From Actinophytocola algeriensis (lineage in GTDB: Bacteria > Actinomycetota > Actinomycetes > Mycobacteriales > Pseudonocardiaceae), in NCBI RefSeq assembly GCF_014203735.1, contig NZ_JACHJQ010000004.1:434001-498000 (forward strand): a DNA stretch of 64,000 nucleotides, written 5' to 3'. Made by a program: the position numbers and the translations under genes. The notes beneath the pieces are model-generated. The model had not been told where the DNA came from, ran no database searches, and saw nothing but the letters and a program-made list of their open reading frames with translations. Of this stretch, positions 23,395 to 31,482 are shown one piece after another (the first letter of the stretch is position 1; each line of letters opens with the position of its first letter).

Positions 23395-24332
23395 CCCCTC
23401 GTCCTGGTCAGTCGCAGGTACAGCGCGGAGAACGCGCCGAGCGCGATGAACAGCAGCAGGCTCAGCGCACTGGCGGTGCCGAAGTCGTTGTAGGTGAAGG
23501 CGTAGCGGTACAGCAGGAGCAGCACGGTGACCGTGGAGTCCTCCGGTCCGCCGCCGGTCATCACGTACGGCTCGGTGAACACCTGCATGGTCGCCACGAT
23601 CTGCATCAGCATCATGATCAGCAGCACGAACCGGGTCTGCGGGATCGTGACGTACCGCAGGCGCTGCCACAGGTTCGCGCCGTCCAGCTCCGCGGCCTCG
23701 TACAGCTCACCGGGGATGGTCTGCAGCGCGGCGAGGTAGATCAGGGTCGCCGACCCCATGGCCGCCCAGGTCGCGACGAGCACCAGCGACAGCATCGACG
23801 TGTCGGCCGAGTCGATCCACGACAGCGGTGGCAGCCCGACCAGGCGCAGCATGCTGTTGAACAGGCCGGGACCCGGGTCGTAGAACCACTTCCAGAGGAT
23901 CGCGACGACCACCGGCGGCAGCATCACGGGGATGTAGACCACGAGCCGGAAGTAGGCCTTCATGTGCCGCAGCTCGTTCAGCACGATCGCGACGGCGAAC
24001 GGCACCGCGAACCCGATGACCAGCGCCAACCCGGTGAACAGCAACGTGTTCCGCCACGCGATGCCGAACAGCGGGTCGGCGAACAGGGTCTGGAAGTTCT
24101 GCCAGCCCACCCACTCGGCCGGTGTCACGAAGTTGACCTGCTGGAAGCTCAGCAGGACCCCGCGGACGATCGGGTACCACGAGAAGAGCGCGAAGCAGAC
24201 CAGTGCCGCGCACAGGAACCCGTACGCGGTGAGGTTGTCGGTGACCGCGCGCCGGAGATTCTTCCTTGCCCGGCGCGGCGCCCGCGCCGGACGCCTCTCG
24301 ACGTCCGGCGCGAGCACGGCGGTGCTGGACAC
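23391..24332 (-). CDS. sugar ABC transporter permease (MalF type)
   Basis: 313 residues, six transmembrane helices after a basic, proline/arginine-rich cytoplasmic N-terminus of about 28 residues. The EAA loop is GELYEAAELDGANLWQRLRYV, split over the inner face, and the MalF-like TGGGPEDSTVTVLLLLY is near the end. It starts with GTG at 24332, just after the binding-protein stop. With the MalG-type protein it builds the translocation pore. Confidence 0.9.
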   Translation of the reverse strand: MSSTAVLAPDVERRPARAPRRARKNLRRAVTDNLTAYGFLCAALVCFALFSWYPIVRGVLLSFQQVNFVTPAEWVGWQNFQTLFADPLFGIAWRNTLLFTGLALVIGFAVPFAVAIVLNELRHMKAYFRLVVYIPVMLPPVVVAILWKWFYDPGPGLFNSMLRLVGLPPLSWIDSADTSMLSLVLVATWAAMGSATLIYLAALQTIPGELYEAAELDGANLWQRLRYVTIPQTRFVLLIMMLMQIVATMQVFTEPYVMTGGGPEDSTVTVLLLLYRYAFTYNDFGTASALSLLLFIALGAFSALYLRLTRTRG

Positions 24333-24334
24333 GG

Positions 24335-25702
24335 TTACTTGACCTGCGCCAGTGCGGAGTTGACCTTGCCTTCCGCGTCCGACAACAACGTGTCGATGTC
24401 GGCGTCCTTGTTGGTGAGCACACCCTGCATCACGTTGTCGAGCGCCGCGTACACCTGCTGCGCGTTCGGCGGCTCGATCTTCTTGTCGAGGTCGGCGAGC
24501 CCGTCGACGTAGGGCTGGTAGTTCTCGACCGGCATGGTGGCGTACTTGGCACGCAGGTCGACCTGCTGGTTGCGCAGGTCACCGGTCCACACGTCGGACG
24601 AGCCCGCGGGCGGCGAGGTGGGCAGCCCGATCGGCTGGTCCTGGTCGGCGTACCGCTTGAGGTCCGACTCCATGCGGTCCGGGTTCAGGTACTTCCACGA
24701 GATCCACTCGAGACCGGCTCTGATCTTCTCGGGCGTGGCCTTCGGGTTGATCATGTAACCCTCGCCGCCGACAAGGGTTCCGTTGCCACCCGGCAGCGGC
24801 GCGAGCCCGTAGTTGGCGTAGTCACCCTTGAACTGGTTGACCAGCACGGGCACGTTGTCCGGCGCGGCGATGTACATGCCGAGCTGGCCCGCGCCCATCA
24901 TCCGCTGGACGTCCTCGATCACCAGCAGCTGCTTGCTGCCCATGGTGTTGTCGGTCCAGCGCATGTCGTGCAGCGCCTGCGCGACTTCCTTGCCCTTGGC
25001 GTTGTTGAAGTCCGCGACCCACTTGTCGCCGTCCTGCTTGGCGATGTCACCGCCCGCGGAGTACATCCAGGTGGTGAAGTGCCAGCCACCCTGGTTGTTC
25101 TTGCTGTACTCGGCGAAGCCCACGGTGTTGTTGCCCAGCGCCGTGATCTTCTTCGCGGCATCGCGGACCTCCGCCCACGTGCTCGGCGGTGCGTCGGGGT
25201 CGAGGCCGGCGTCGGTGAAGAGCTTGCGGTTGTACAGCAGGCCCATCGAGTAGTTCGCGGTCGGCAGCCCGTAGACCTTGCCGTCCTTGGTGAAGATCTC
25301 CTTCAGCTCGGGCTGCAGCTCGTCGTAGTGCGGCACGTCCTTGACGTAGGCGGAGATGTCGGCCGCCTGCCGACGCGCGATCAGGTTGGCCGGGTCGGTC
25401 AGGTAGACGTAGAAGACGTCCTCCAGCTGGCCACCCGCGAGCTTCGAGTTGAAGGTCTTGGGGTCCATGAACCCCTCGCGGGGCTGGATGTCGATGTCCG
25501 GGTGCGTCTTCTCGAACTCGGCCACGTCCTCGTCGAAGATCTTCCGCTCGAACGGCTGCGTCTTCGGTGGCTGGCCGTTCACCGTGATGGTGACCTTGCC
25601 GTTCGCGCTGCCCTCGCCGGCGTCCTCGCCGCAGGCGACCAGGCTGACGCCCAGGCCCGCCGCGAGCACGAGGCCGAACGACCTGCGCGTGAGTGTGTTC
25701 AT
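24335..25702 (-). CDS. extracellular solute-binding lipoprotein of the sugar ABC importer
   Basis: 455 residues. The lipoprotein signal MNTLTRRSFGLVLAAGLGVS ends in the lipobox LVAC. The mature part is a type 1 sugar-binding fold with KVYGLPTANYSMGLLYNRKL, TWAEVRDAAKKI and GGEGYMINPKATPE. First gene of the operon (binding protein, two permeases, GH13, glucanase remnant). GGAGGG lies 11 bases before the ATG, a slightly long spacing. Context suggests alpha-glucan oligosaccharides as ligand. The LacI gene lies upstream on the same strand and is the obvious regulator. Confidence 0.9.
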   Translation of the reverse strand: MNTLTRRSFGLVLAAGLGVSLVACGEDAGEGSANGKVTITVNGQPPKTQPFERKIFDEDVAEFEKTHPDIDIQPREGFMDPKTFNSKLAGGQLEDVFYVYLTDPANLIARRQAADISAYVKDVPHYDELQPELKEIFTKDGKVYGLPTANYSMGLLYNRKLFTDAGLDPDAPPSTWAEVRDAAKKITALGNNTVGFAEYSKNNQGGWHFTTWMYSAGGDIAKQDGDKWVADFNNAKGKEVAQALHDMRWTDNTMGSKQLLVIEDVQRMMGAGQLGMYIAAPDNVPVLVNQFKGDYANYGLAPLPGGNGTLVGGEGYMINPKATPEKIRAGLEWISWKYLNPDRMESDLKRYADQDQPIGLPTSPPAGSSDVWTGDLRNQQVDLRAKYATMPVENYQPYVDGLADLDKKIEPPNAQQVYAALDNVMQGVLTNKDADIDTLLSDAEGKVNSALAQVK

Positions 25703-26206
25703 GGTTGTCGTAACCCTCCGTCGACGAGCCGCAGTCGGGGGACCGGCCCGTGTCTCGGGTAGCTGATGGTGGGGAAATTTGGTGAGCAACACCATAGGTC
25801 TCACGAACGAGATGTTGCAATAGTTCGACAGAGATTTGAAAAAATCTGACTCCCGCCAGAGCTGGCTCGGTGCGCGCTGGTCTCGGATGGGTGACGGCGG
25901 GGTTGCGTTCGAGCCGCTGAACCGGTCCATGCCCGGCTTCGGGACTTCACCCAGCTCGACGGGACTTGTCACTGCCACAGCCCGGACGCTTTCCAGCTCG
26001 CCCGGCGGCTAGCCGCGGTCTCGAACCGGAGGTGTCGAGTCAGTGGGGTCTTGGGTCAGCGCGATCACATCAGCGCAGGCCGAGGTCCGCACGACCGTGT
26101 GGGAGAGCCGAATCTGAGACCCCAACGGAGGGCGTCTCCCGACCCCAGCGGTTGCCGGGTCCTGTCAAGCCGACGGGTGATCGCCGTACCCGGGGTGGGG
26201 TGGTAT

Positions 26207-26325
26207 GCCGTGAAAGGCGCGTTCGGGTCATCGCCGACGCTGTGAAAGGCGCGCGGTGAGGGCGCCCAGTGACCTGAAAGCGCCTTTCACAGCGTGGTCA
26301 ACGCCGTGAAAGCGCCTTTCACGGC
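26207..26325. repeat. cluster of four GTGAAAGGCGC-type words, one a perfect palindrome
   Basis: GCCGTGAAAGGCGC (26207-26220), CTGTGAAAGGCGC (26240-26252), CTGAAAGCGCCTTTCACAG (26274-26292) and a hairpin with arms GCCGTGAAAG and CTTTCACGGC around CGC (26303-26325). The same word occurs at 59770-59782, and relatives lie in the gcl terminator and at 35165. The array may fold into two small hairpins. Confidence 0.75.
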
Positions 26326-26393
26326 ACAACGGGATGGCAGGCAGACCACCGAAAAGAGTCCCTGCCAAAGAACCCTGTTGCCAACCCGCGAGG

Positions 26394-26462
26394 CCATCCC
26401 GGAGAGACCTGCCCCTCCGGCGAGGAGCCGCCGGAGGCAAACCCGCCCGGCGAGGGACAAAC
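26394..26462. repeat. about 60-bp dispersed repeat, copy 1
   Basis: From CCATCCC through GAGACCTGCCCCTCCGGCG to GGACAAAC. The inverse complement is found at 37743-37798 with a few small indels. GGGATGGCAGGCAG, the end of the second copy, also occurs here at 26331-26344. It is intergenic in both places. Confidence 0.7.
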
Positions 26463-26587
26463 CACGAACCCACCCCAGCCAACGCAAGTGGACACAGCAA
26501 CTAGCCAGCGCCACCGACAACAAGCCCCAGCGCGCCCGGAGTTGTCCACAGTCCAACGAGTTGTCCACAGCCCGCCGCGACGAGCCG

Positions 26588-26635
26588 GGTTCTGTCGGTG
26601 CCTTCCGGTAGCGTGGTTCGAGGGGGCCGGAGGCC
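26588..26635. repeat. 48-bp promoter-like dispersed repeat, copy R1
   Basis: TTCTGTCGGTGCC, then TAGCGTGG, then GGGGGCCGGAGGCC. It is the inverse complement of copies at 34906-34953 and 35037-35080 and parallel to the copy at 35150-35196. Two TTGTCCACA boxes precede it by 20-45 bases. The spacing of TGTCGG and TAGCGT would suit a -35/-10 pair. Confidence 0.75.
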
Positions 26636-26640
26636 AAGCC

Positions 26641-27660
26641 TCACCCCAGCGCCGCCCGGGCGCGGGCCGGGGCCGCCGATGCGCGGACCACCAGTTCGGG
26701 CTCGAACAGCAGCTCCTCCATCGACACCTCGTTGCCCGCGATCAACGCCGCCAGCAGCTCGACCGCTGCCCGGCCCATGGCCTCGATCGGCTGGCGGACG
26801 GTGGTCAGCGGCGGGTCTGTGCACGTCATCAGCGCCGAGTCGTCGTAGCCGATCACCGACACGTCCTCCGGCGTGCTCAACCCCAGCCGCCGGACCGCGC
26901 GGATCACCCCCAGCGCGAGGGGGTCGCTCGCGCAGATCAGGCCCGTGATGCCGTTCTGCACCAACCGCGTCCCGACCGCCTGCCCGCCCTCGACCGAGAA
27001 CATGGTGTGGCCGATCGTGTGCTCGTCGACCGTCAGCCCCACCCGGTCGGCGCACGCGCGGAACGCCGCCAGCTTCCGGCGCGACGGGATGTGGTCGCGC
27101 GGCCCCAGCACGATGCCGATCCGCTGGTGGCCGAGCGCGACCAGGTGCCCGAACGCCTGCTCGACCGCCACCGCGTCGTCGCACGACACGACCGGGTAAT
27201 CAAGATCGATCGACGCGTTCACCAGGACCACCGGCAGCTTGCGCCGCACCAGCTCGTAGTGGTGCTCGTGGTTCGCGTCCTCCTCCGCGTGGCTGCCGCC
27301 CGCGAACACCACGCCGGACACCTGCTGCGCCAGCAACAGCTCGACGTAGTCCGGCTCGGACACGCCTCCGGTACAGGTGCACAGAACCGGCGTGAACCCC
27401 TGCTGTGCCAGCGCGCTGCCCACCACGTCCGCGAGCGCCGGGAAGATCGGGTTCTGCAACTCGGGCAGCACCAGCCCGACGAGCCGGGCCCGCTCACCGC
27501 GCAGCTGCGTCGGTCGCTCGTACCCGAGCACGTCCAGCGCGGTGAGCACCGCCTGCCGCGTCGACTCGGAGACGCCGGGCTTCCCGTTGAGCACCCGGCT
27601 CACGGTCGCCTCGCTGACACCGACCTTCTTGGCTACTTCGGAGAGACGTCGTTGCGCCAT
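26641..27660 (-). CDS. LacI family transcriptional regulator of the sugar operon
   Basis: 339 residues. The LacI helix-turn-helix and hinge start at residue 5: LSEVAKKVGVSEATVSRVLNG, then the periplasmic-binding-like domain with VGLVLPELQNPIFP and PEDVSVIGYDDSALM. It ends with the usual dimer-face helix. No ribosome site precedes the ATG at 27660; instead the palindrome ACTTGCAAGT abuts it, so translation may be leaderless and autoregulated. It sits directly upstream of the binding-protein operon, in the same direction, and most likely represses it until an oligosaccharide is present. Confidence 0.9.
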   Translation of the reverse strand: MAQRRLSEVAKKVGVSEATVSRVLNGKPGVSESTRQAVLTALDVLGYERPTQLRGERARLVGLVLPELQNPIFPALADVVGSALAQQGFTPVLCTCTGGVSEPDYVELLLAQQVSGVVFAGGSHAEEDANHEHHYELVRRKLPVVLVNASIDLDYPVVSCDDAVAVEQAFGHLVALGHQRIGIVLGPRDHIPSRRKLAAFRACADRVGLTVDEHTIGHTMFSVEGGQAVGTRLVQNGITGLICASDPLALGVIRAVRRLGLSTPEDVSVIGYDDSALMTCTDPPLTTVRQPIEAMGRAAVELLAALIAGNEVSMEELLFEPELVVRASAAPARARAALG

Positions 27661-27699
27661 ACTTGCAAGTCTACGACAGCGCTTGCAAAGGCTTGCGCT
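27661..27699. promoter_or_regulatory. probable LacI operators at the regulator start
   Basis: ACTTGCAAGT (27661-27670) is a perfect palindrome touching the start codon, and AGCGCTTGCAAAGGCTTGCG (from 27678) holds GCTTGC twice, ten bases apart. CTTGCA words are typical of actinobacterial LacI/MalR operators. A further TTGCAA lies in front of the sugar operon (25815-25820). Confidence 0.6.
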
Positions 27700-27737
27700 G
27701 GTTTGCGGAATGTCCGGTTCGGCTTGCGGCACAGCCT

Positions 27738-27884
27738 GTCGCCTCGCCGGGCGTCGACGACCTGCGGTGGACCGCCCCGGTGCGGCCGGGTGACACGCTG
27801 CGGGCGCGGGTGACCGTCGCCGAGGCCAGGGTGCTCGCCATGTCCGCCGTCAACTTCCCGCGGTGCCGGAGTGTCCTGTCCTGA
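27738..27884 (+). pseudogene. remnant of a MaoC-like dehydratase
   Basis: A frame reading VASPGVDDLRWTAPVRPGD, then TLRARVTVAEAR, closely matches the internal hot-dog strand pattern of MaoC dehydratases (GVDELRWLRPVRPGD type). It has no start, no catalytic hydratase motif and ends after about 48 codons in unrelated sequence. It is a decayed fragment wedged between the LacI promoter and a hypothetical gene. Confidence 0.55.
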
Positions 27885-27906
27885 CCGCGTGGACGGGGAT
27901 GGCACG

Positions 27907-28242
27907 ATGCCGGGCGAGGAGGTGGTCGGAGTGGCCGAGCCCGTGTTGCCCGCCACGGTCGTGACCGCCCACCTCGCCACCTGCGCACGGGCCATCGCGG
28001 ACGCCGAGCCGGCCGTCGCCGACCTGCCGGAGACCGCCGACCACCTCGTCGGTGCGCAGCGGGACATCTCCTCCGCGCTGACCCGGCTCGCGACCCGTCT
28101 CGCACGCGGTCCGCTGAGCGAGGACCGGGCCGCGCTCGTCGAGGTCCTGCGTGCCGCCGCGGCCGCTTCCGAGCACGCCGCAGACGCACTCGACGCAGGT
28201 GGACAACTGTTCGAATCAGTTGCGAATGAAACGCACTTTTAG
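27907..28242 (+). CDS. hypothetical helical protein
   Basis: 111 residues from the ATG at 27907 (weak GGGGAT upstream; an in-frame start 36 bases earlier is possible). The product is alanine-rich, predicted all-helical, with no signal, membrane span or cysteine motif: PATVVTAHLATCARAIADAE, then LARGPLSEDRAALVEVLRAA. I do not recognise it. The stop is 60 bases before Ku, without a shared ribosome site. It may be real; coding bias is consistent with the neighbours. Confidence 0.5.
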   Translation: MPGEEVVGVAEPVLPATVVTAHLATCARAIADAEPAVADLPETADHLVGAQRDISSALTRLATRLARGPLSEDRAALVEVLRAAAAASEHAADALDAGGQLFESVANETHF

Positions 28243-28302
28243 CTGGTCAGAGCCACTTTTGCGGACTAGAATGGAGAGAGTCCGCGATTGGGAGGTTCGT
28301 CT

Positions 28303-29178
28303 ATGCGAAGCGTCTGGAACGGCACGATCAGGTTGGGTCTCGCGAACATCCCGGTGAAGGCGTACGGGGCGACCGAGGAGCGGGGGACCGGCCTGCACCA
28401 CGTGCACGTGACCGACGGCGGGCGGGTGCGGCACCGCAGGGTGTGCGAGGTCGACGGCGAAGAGGTGGACCTGTCGGAGCTGGCGCGGGGCTACGTGCTG
28501 CCGGGTGGCGAGACGGTGGTGCTGACCGACGACGACCTGTCCGGGCTGCCGTTGTCGACGTCGCGTGCCATGGACGTCCAGGCGTTCGCGCAGGTGGAGG
28601 AGATCGACCCGATCTACTTCGCGCGGACCTACCACCTGGAGCCCGACCCGGCCGGGGTGAAGGCGTACGTGCTGCTGGCCGAGGCGCTGCGCCGGTCCGG
28701 CCGGGTGGCGGTGGTCAAGATCGCGCTGCGGCAGCGGGAGAGCCTCGGTGTCGTGCGCGTTCGCGACCAGGTGCTGGTGCTCGAGACGATGCTGTGGCCG
28801 GAGGAGGTCCGCACGCCGGACTTCCCGTTCCTGTACCAGGACGTCGAAGTGAGCGAACGCGAGATCCGCGACGCGACGGAGCTGGTCGAGGGCCTGTCGG
28901 AGAAGTTCACGCCCGCCCACTACTCGGACGGCTACCGCGTCGCGTTGCGCGCGCTGGTGCAGTCCAAGATCGACGGCAACGAGATGGTCCAGCCGGCGGC
29001 CGAGACGCAGCGCGAGGGCGCGGCCGACCTGCTGAGCGCGCTGCGGACGACGCTGGCGGACAAGCGCATGCCGCGCCAGCGCGTCGAGGAGGCGCGGGCG
29101 GCGGAGGCGGCGGCCGAGAAGGCGAAGGAGACCGCCAGGAAGGCGGCCAGGAAGAGCCGCGAGACGACGAAGAGCTGA
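28303..29178 (+). CDS. ku: Ku protein of non-homologous end joining
   Basis: 291 residues. The conserved Ku core begins MRSVWNGTIRLGLANIPVKA, continues with the DGGRVRHRRVCEVDGEEV strand and DPIYFARTYHLEPD, and ends in a lysine/arginine-rich tail (KAARKSRETTKS), which in bacterial Ku extends DNA binding. The homodimer encircles broken DNA ends and recruits LigD. GGGAGG lies seven bases before the ATG. No ligase D gene is adjacent. A terminator follows at 29192. Confidence 0.93.
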   Translation: MRSVWNGTIRLGLANIPVKAYGATEERGTGLHHVHVTDGGRVRHRRVCEVDGEEVDLSELARGYVLPGGETVVLTDDDLSGLPLSTSRAMDVQAFAQVEEIDPIYFARTYHLEPDPAGVKAYVLLAEALRRSGRVAVVKIALRQRESLGVVRVRDQVLVLETMLWPEEVRTPDFPFLYQDVEVSEREIRDATELVEGLSEKFTPAHYSDGYRVALRALVQSKIDGNEMVQPAAETQREGAADLLSALRTTLADKRMPRQRVEEARAAEAAAEKAKETARKAARKSRETTKS

Positions 29179-29191
29179 CGTCAGGAGCGAG

Positions 29192-29222
29192 GGGCCCGTC
29201 CGGAGTTCGTCCGGGCGGGCCC
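29192..29222 (+). terminator. hairpin terminator after ku
   Basis: GGGCCCGTCCGGA (29192-29204), loop GTTCG, TCCGGGCGGGCCC (29210-29222), one wobble, followed by TTCGCG, 13 bases after the ku stop. Confidence 0.8.
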
Positions 29223-29288
29223 TTCGCGCTTGGTGGGAGTGCCCGGCCCCGGCTCGGCAACCCTGTGGACAACCGGCCCCAGGCCGAC

Positions 29289-29333
29289 CGGAATCGTCGG
29301 TGCTCAGCGGTAGTGTGAGAACCGGGGGTCCCC
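29289..29333. repeat. diverged copy of the 48-bp promoter-like repeat (R5)
   Basis: CGGAATCGTCGGTGCTCAGC, then GGTAGTGTGAGAACCGGGGG keeps the TCGGTGC and TAG-TGT spacing of the other copies but lacks the GCCGGAGGCC end. TGTGGACAA (29264-29272) lies just upstream, as in the other copies. Confidence 0.5.
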
Positions 29334-29335
29334 CT

Positions 29336-29364
29336 GACCGTACGAATGGACCGTTCGTACGGTC
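29336..29364 (-). terminator. 11-bp hairpin at the end of the sigma gene
   Basis: GACCGTACGAA (29336-29346) and TTCGTACGGTC (29354-29364) are perfect arms around TGGACCG. It lies eight bases beyond the stop of the leftward sigma factor gene. Confidence 0.75.
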
Positions 29365-29372
29365 GAGAGGGA

Positions 29373-30188
29373 CTACTTGCCGTCCGGATCCGCCAGCAGG
29401 CCCTGGCGCAGGTTCTCCAGGGTGCGCGTGAGCAGCCGGGACACGTGCATCTGCGAGATGCCGATGCGGTCGGCGATCTGGGTCTGCGTCATGTGCCGGA
29501 AGAAGCGCAGCGTCAGGATCTGCCGCTCCCGCTCCGGCAGCGACTCGATCAGCGGCCGCAGCGACTCGTAGTTCTCGACCCCCGCCAGCGCCTCGTCCTG
29601 CTGTCCGAGCGTGTCGCCCAGCGGGTCCGAGTCGGCGTCCGGCGACAGCGCCTCGTCCAGTGACATCGAGTGGTACGCGTTGCCGGCCTCGAGGCCCTCG
29701 TACACCTGCTCAGGCGTCAGGTCCAGGTGCCTGCCCAGCTCACTGGGGGTCGGCGCGCGACCCAGCCGCTGGGACAGCTCCGCGCTCGCCGCGTTGATGG
29801 CGAGGTTCAGCTCCTTCAACCGCCGCGGCACGTGCATCGACCAGCTCGCGTCGCGGAAGTGGCGGCGGACCTCGCCCATCACCGTCGGGACGGCGAACGA
29901 CAGGAAATCCGTACCGCGATCGGGCTGGAAGCGGTCGACCGCGTTGATCAGACCCAGGGTCGCCACCTGCACGAGGTCCTCGCGGGGGACACCGCGGTTG
30001 GAGAACCGCGCGGCGATGTGCTCCGCGAGTGGCAGGTGACCGGTGACCAGTTTGTTCCGAAGCTCCGCGCGCCTGGGGTCGTCCTCCGGCAGCTCCGCCA
30101 TCTCGGCGAACATCGGTGTCAGGTGTTCGTAGCCGGTGGCCGAACTGTCCTGGTCTCTGGCGGCGCGCGAACTCTGCGTCCCGGTCAC
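29373..30188 (-). CDS. SigB/SigF-type stress sigma factor
   Basis: 271 residues with regions 2, 3 and 4 but no region 1.1. Region 2 reads HIAARFSNRGVPREDLVQVA, then FLSFAVPTVMGEVRRHFRD; region 3 PTPSELGRHLDLTPEQVYEG; region 4 LTLRFFRHMTQTQIADRIG then SQMHVSRLL. This is the group III architecture of general-stress/sporulation sigma factors. The GTG start overlaps the stop of the anti-sigma gene by four bases. A promoter of the type this sigma reads lies before the anti-sigma gene, so positive autoregulation is likely. Confidence 0.92.
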   Translation of the reverse strand: MTGTQSSRAARDQDSSATGYEHLTPMFAEMAELPEDDPRRAELRNKLVTGHLPLAEHIAARFSNRGVPREDLVQVATLGLINAVDRFQPDRGTDFLSFAVPTVMGEVRRHFRDASWSMHVPRRLKELNLAINAASAELSQRLGRAPTPSELGRHLDLTPEQVYEGLEAGNAYHSMSLDEALSPDADSDPLGDTLGQQDEALAGVENYESLRPLIESLPERERQILTLRFFRHMTQTQIADRIGISQMHVSRLLTRTLENLRQGLLADPDGK

Positions 30189-30619
30189 CCGGGAAGCCCT
30201 TCCGTCCTGCGCTTGGCCAGCTCGATGTGGACCAGATGCGTGTCAGCCTGCGAGTTGGGGTCGTCAGGACCGTCGACCCACGTCGCGGTGTGGTCGGTGA
30301 GCGTCGTCAGCACCCGCCAGCCGAACGAGTCGCTGGACGGCTTCGCGTCGCTTGTGGACGGAACGGTCACGACGAACCTGATCTCGTCGACGCTCACCCT
30401 GAAAGCGCACGTCAGAGCCGCGTCGGGCGCGCCCTGCGTGATCAGCGTCGAACATGCCTCGTCCACCGCGAGACGCAGGTCTGCGATGGAGTCAAGGTCG
30501 AAGTCCGCACGCATCGCGATGCTCGCGGCCAGCGACCGGATGATCGGAAGGTTGGTGAGCACGGCGCCGATTCGCAGCTCGATCTCTTCTGGACTGCCGT
30601 CCTCGGTTCCCTCGAACAT
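30185..30619 (-). CDS. RsbW-type anti-sigma factor (serine kinase fold)
   Basis: 144 residues, GHKL ATPase fold: LRLAVDEACSTLITQGAPDA is the N-box helix, and the short G1/G2 region follows near FGWRVLTTLTDH. It binds the sigma factor encoded next and releases it through a partner switch with an RsbV antagonist, which is not in the window. The ATG at 30619 has no good ribosome site and lies only nine bases from the -10 box of a SigB-type promoter, so a leaderless message is likely. Confidence 0.88.
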   Translation of the reverse strand: MFEGTEDGSPEEIELRIGAVLTNLPIIRSLAASIAMRADFDLDSIADLRLAVDEACSTLITQGAPDAALTCAFRVSVDEIRFVVTVPSTSDAKPSSDSFGWRVLTTLTDHTATWVDGPDDPNSQADTHLVHIELAKRRTEGLPG

Positions 30620-30628
30620 GTACCCGGA

Positions 30629-30652
30629 GTACCCACAATCTTGAGCAGAAAC
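30629..30652 (-). promoter_or_regulatory. SigB/SigF-type promoter of the rsbW-sigma operon
   Basis: On the minus strand GTTT (30652-30649), a 14-base spacer, then GGGTAC (30634-30629). This matches the actinobacterial SigB/SigF consensus GNNTN or GTTT, 14-17 bases, GGGTAC/T. Confidence 0.75.
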
Positions 30653-30806
30653 ACAGGAGTTCGGGCCGCTTCATGACCGCGCGACAACACCGTATCGGGT
30701 CTTTCGGCCCTGCTCAACACACGCCTCCCACTACCCCGTTTGGCGCATGCGTGTTCCTCCGCATAACGTGGGAAGGGCAAGCCGTCGAAACGAGGGAGCC
30801 AAATAC

Positions 30807-31097
30807 ATGTTGGCGGTAACGGAAGCGGCTGCCGAGGCGATCAGTGCGCTGACCGCTCAGGGTGGCAAACAGGAAGGCGGACTCAGGTTCGCCATGCAGG
30901 CGAGTTCCGACTCGCAGGCCGCGCTCGCGCTCACCGTGGCGCCCGCGCCCGCCGATGGCGATCAGGTCGTCACGGCGAACGAGGGTGCGCACGTGTTCCT
31001 CGAGCCGGAAGCGGCCGACTATCTCACGGACAAGGTCCTCGACGTCCAGCCGGACGCCGACGGGCAGCTGAGTTTCGCTGTCCTCGAGCAGGCCTGA
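30807..31097 (+). CDS. HesB/IscA-fold protein lacking the cluster cysteines
   Basis: 96 residues. The pattern LAVTEAAAEAISALTAQGG, GGLRFAMQAS and AHVFLEPEAADYLTDKVLDV follows the A-type Fe-S carrier fold in order and size. However there is no cysteine anywhere, whereas real IscA/ErpA/HesB carriers need three, so it cannot bind a cluster the usual way. Such proteins are often called HesB-like in actinobacteria; their role is not known. GAGGGAG precedes the ATG. It lies divergent from the rsbW-sigma operon, which suggests a stress connection. Confidence 0.7.
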   Translation: MLAVTEAAAEAISALTAQGGKQEGGLRFAMQASSDSQAALALTVAPAPADGDQVVTANEGAHVFLEPEAADYLTDKVLDVQPDADGQLSFAVLEQA

Positions 31098-31120
31098 CGT
31101 TCCACAAAGGACCGGGTGGC

Positions 31121-31450
31121 TCACCGGCCCAAGGCGTTCTGCAGTTCCTTCTTGGTCATGGAAGAACGACCCTTGATGTTCTTCTTCTTGGCCTCGTTGT
31201 AGAGCTGGTCCTTGGTCGGCCCACCCGGTCCTTTGCGGTTGCCGGACCGCTCGCCACCGCGCTTCTGCGGCGACTTGTCCTTCAGCGACGTCCTGCTCGC
31301 CGTCCGCGACTCACCGGACTGCGCGCGGTTCTTGTTCACCGTCCGCGCCGCGATCTCCTTGGCCCGGCCCTCACTGCGGCCCTGGTCCTTCTGGCCTTCC
31401 TTGATGTGCTCGTACTGACGTTCGCGCTTGTTGCTCCACGACTGCGGCAT
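31121..31450 (-). CDS. basic DUF7218/Rho_N-like small protein
   Basis: 109 residues, extremely basic and low in hydrophobics (PQSWSNKRERQYEHIKEG). The C-terminus, TKDQLYNEAKKKNIKGRSSM then TKKELQNAL, is a SAP/Rho-N-type helix-extended-helix motif that usually binds nucleic acid. Such proteins are sometimes labelled plasmid stabilisation or termination-factor-like without experimental support. AAAGGAG lies six bases before the ATG. A SigB-type promoter 33 bases upstream suggests stress induction. It converges with the HesB-like gene. Confidence 0.75.
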   Translation of the reverse strand: MPQSWSNKRERQYEHIKEGQKDQGRSEGRAKEIAARTVNKNRAQSGESRTASRTSLKDKSPQKRGGERSGNRKGPGGPTKDQLYNEAKKKNIKGRSSMTKKELQNALGR

Positions 31451-31482
31451 CGTCGACTCCTTTCAAGGCTGCTCACCTCGGT

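Larger units (their letters stand above)
25703..26640. other. 938-bp intergenic region before the sugar operon, rich in repeats
   Basis: No reading frame here is convincing. The 25770-25860 part is AT-rich and contains TTGCAA (25815-25820) and AGATTT/AAATCT (25832-25847), probably the promoter and operator zone of the binding-protein operon. From 26200 it carries the GTGAAAGGCGC-type words, a copy of a roughly 60-bp repeat (26394-26462), two TTGTCCACA boxes (26542-26550, 26561-26569) and a 48-bp promoter-like repeat (26588-26635). The 25860-26200 part shows nothing I can name. Confidence 0.7.

Noticed and set aside
20743-23493. 916-codon plus-strand frame across the glucan operon
   Set aside because: Shadow of GH13 and permease genes that carry full catalytic and membrane motifs.
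25860-26200. Possible structured RNA or tRNA between the sugar operon and its regulator
   Set aside because: No cloverleaf or convincing multi-stem fold was found by eye; only short complementary words such as GGGGTCT/AGACCCC.
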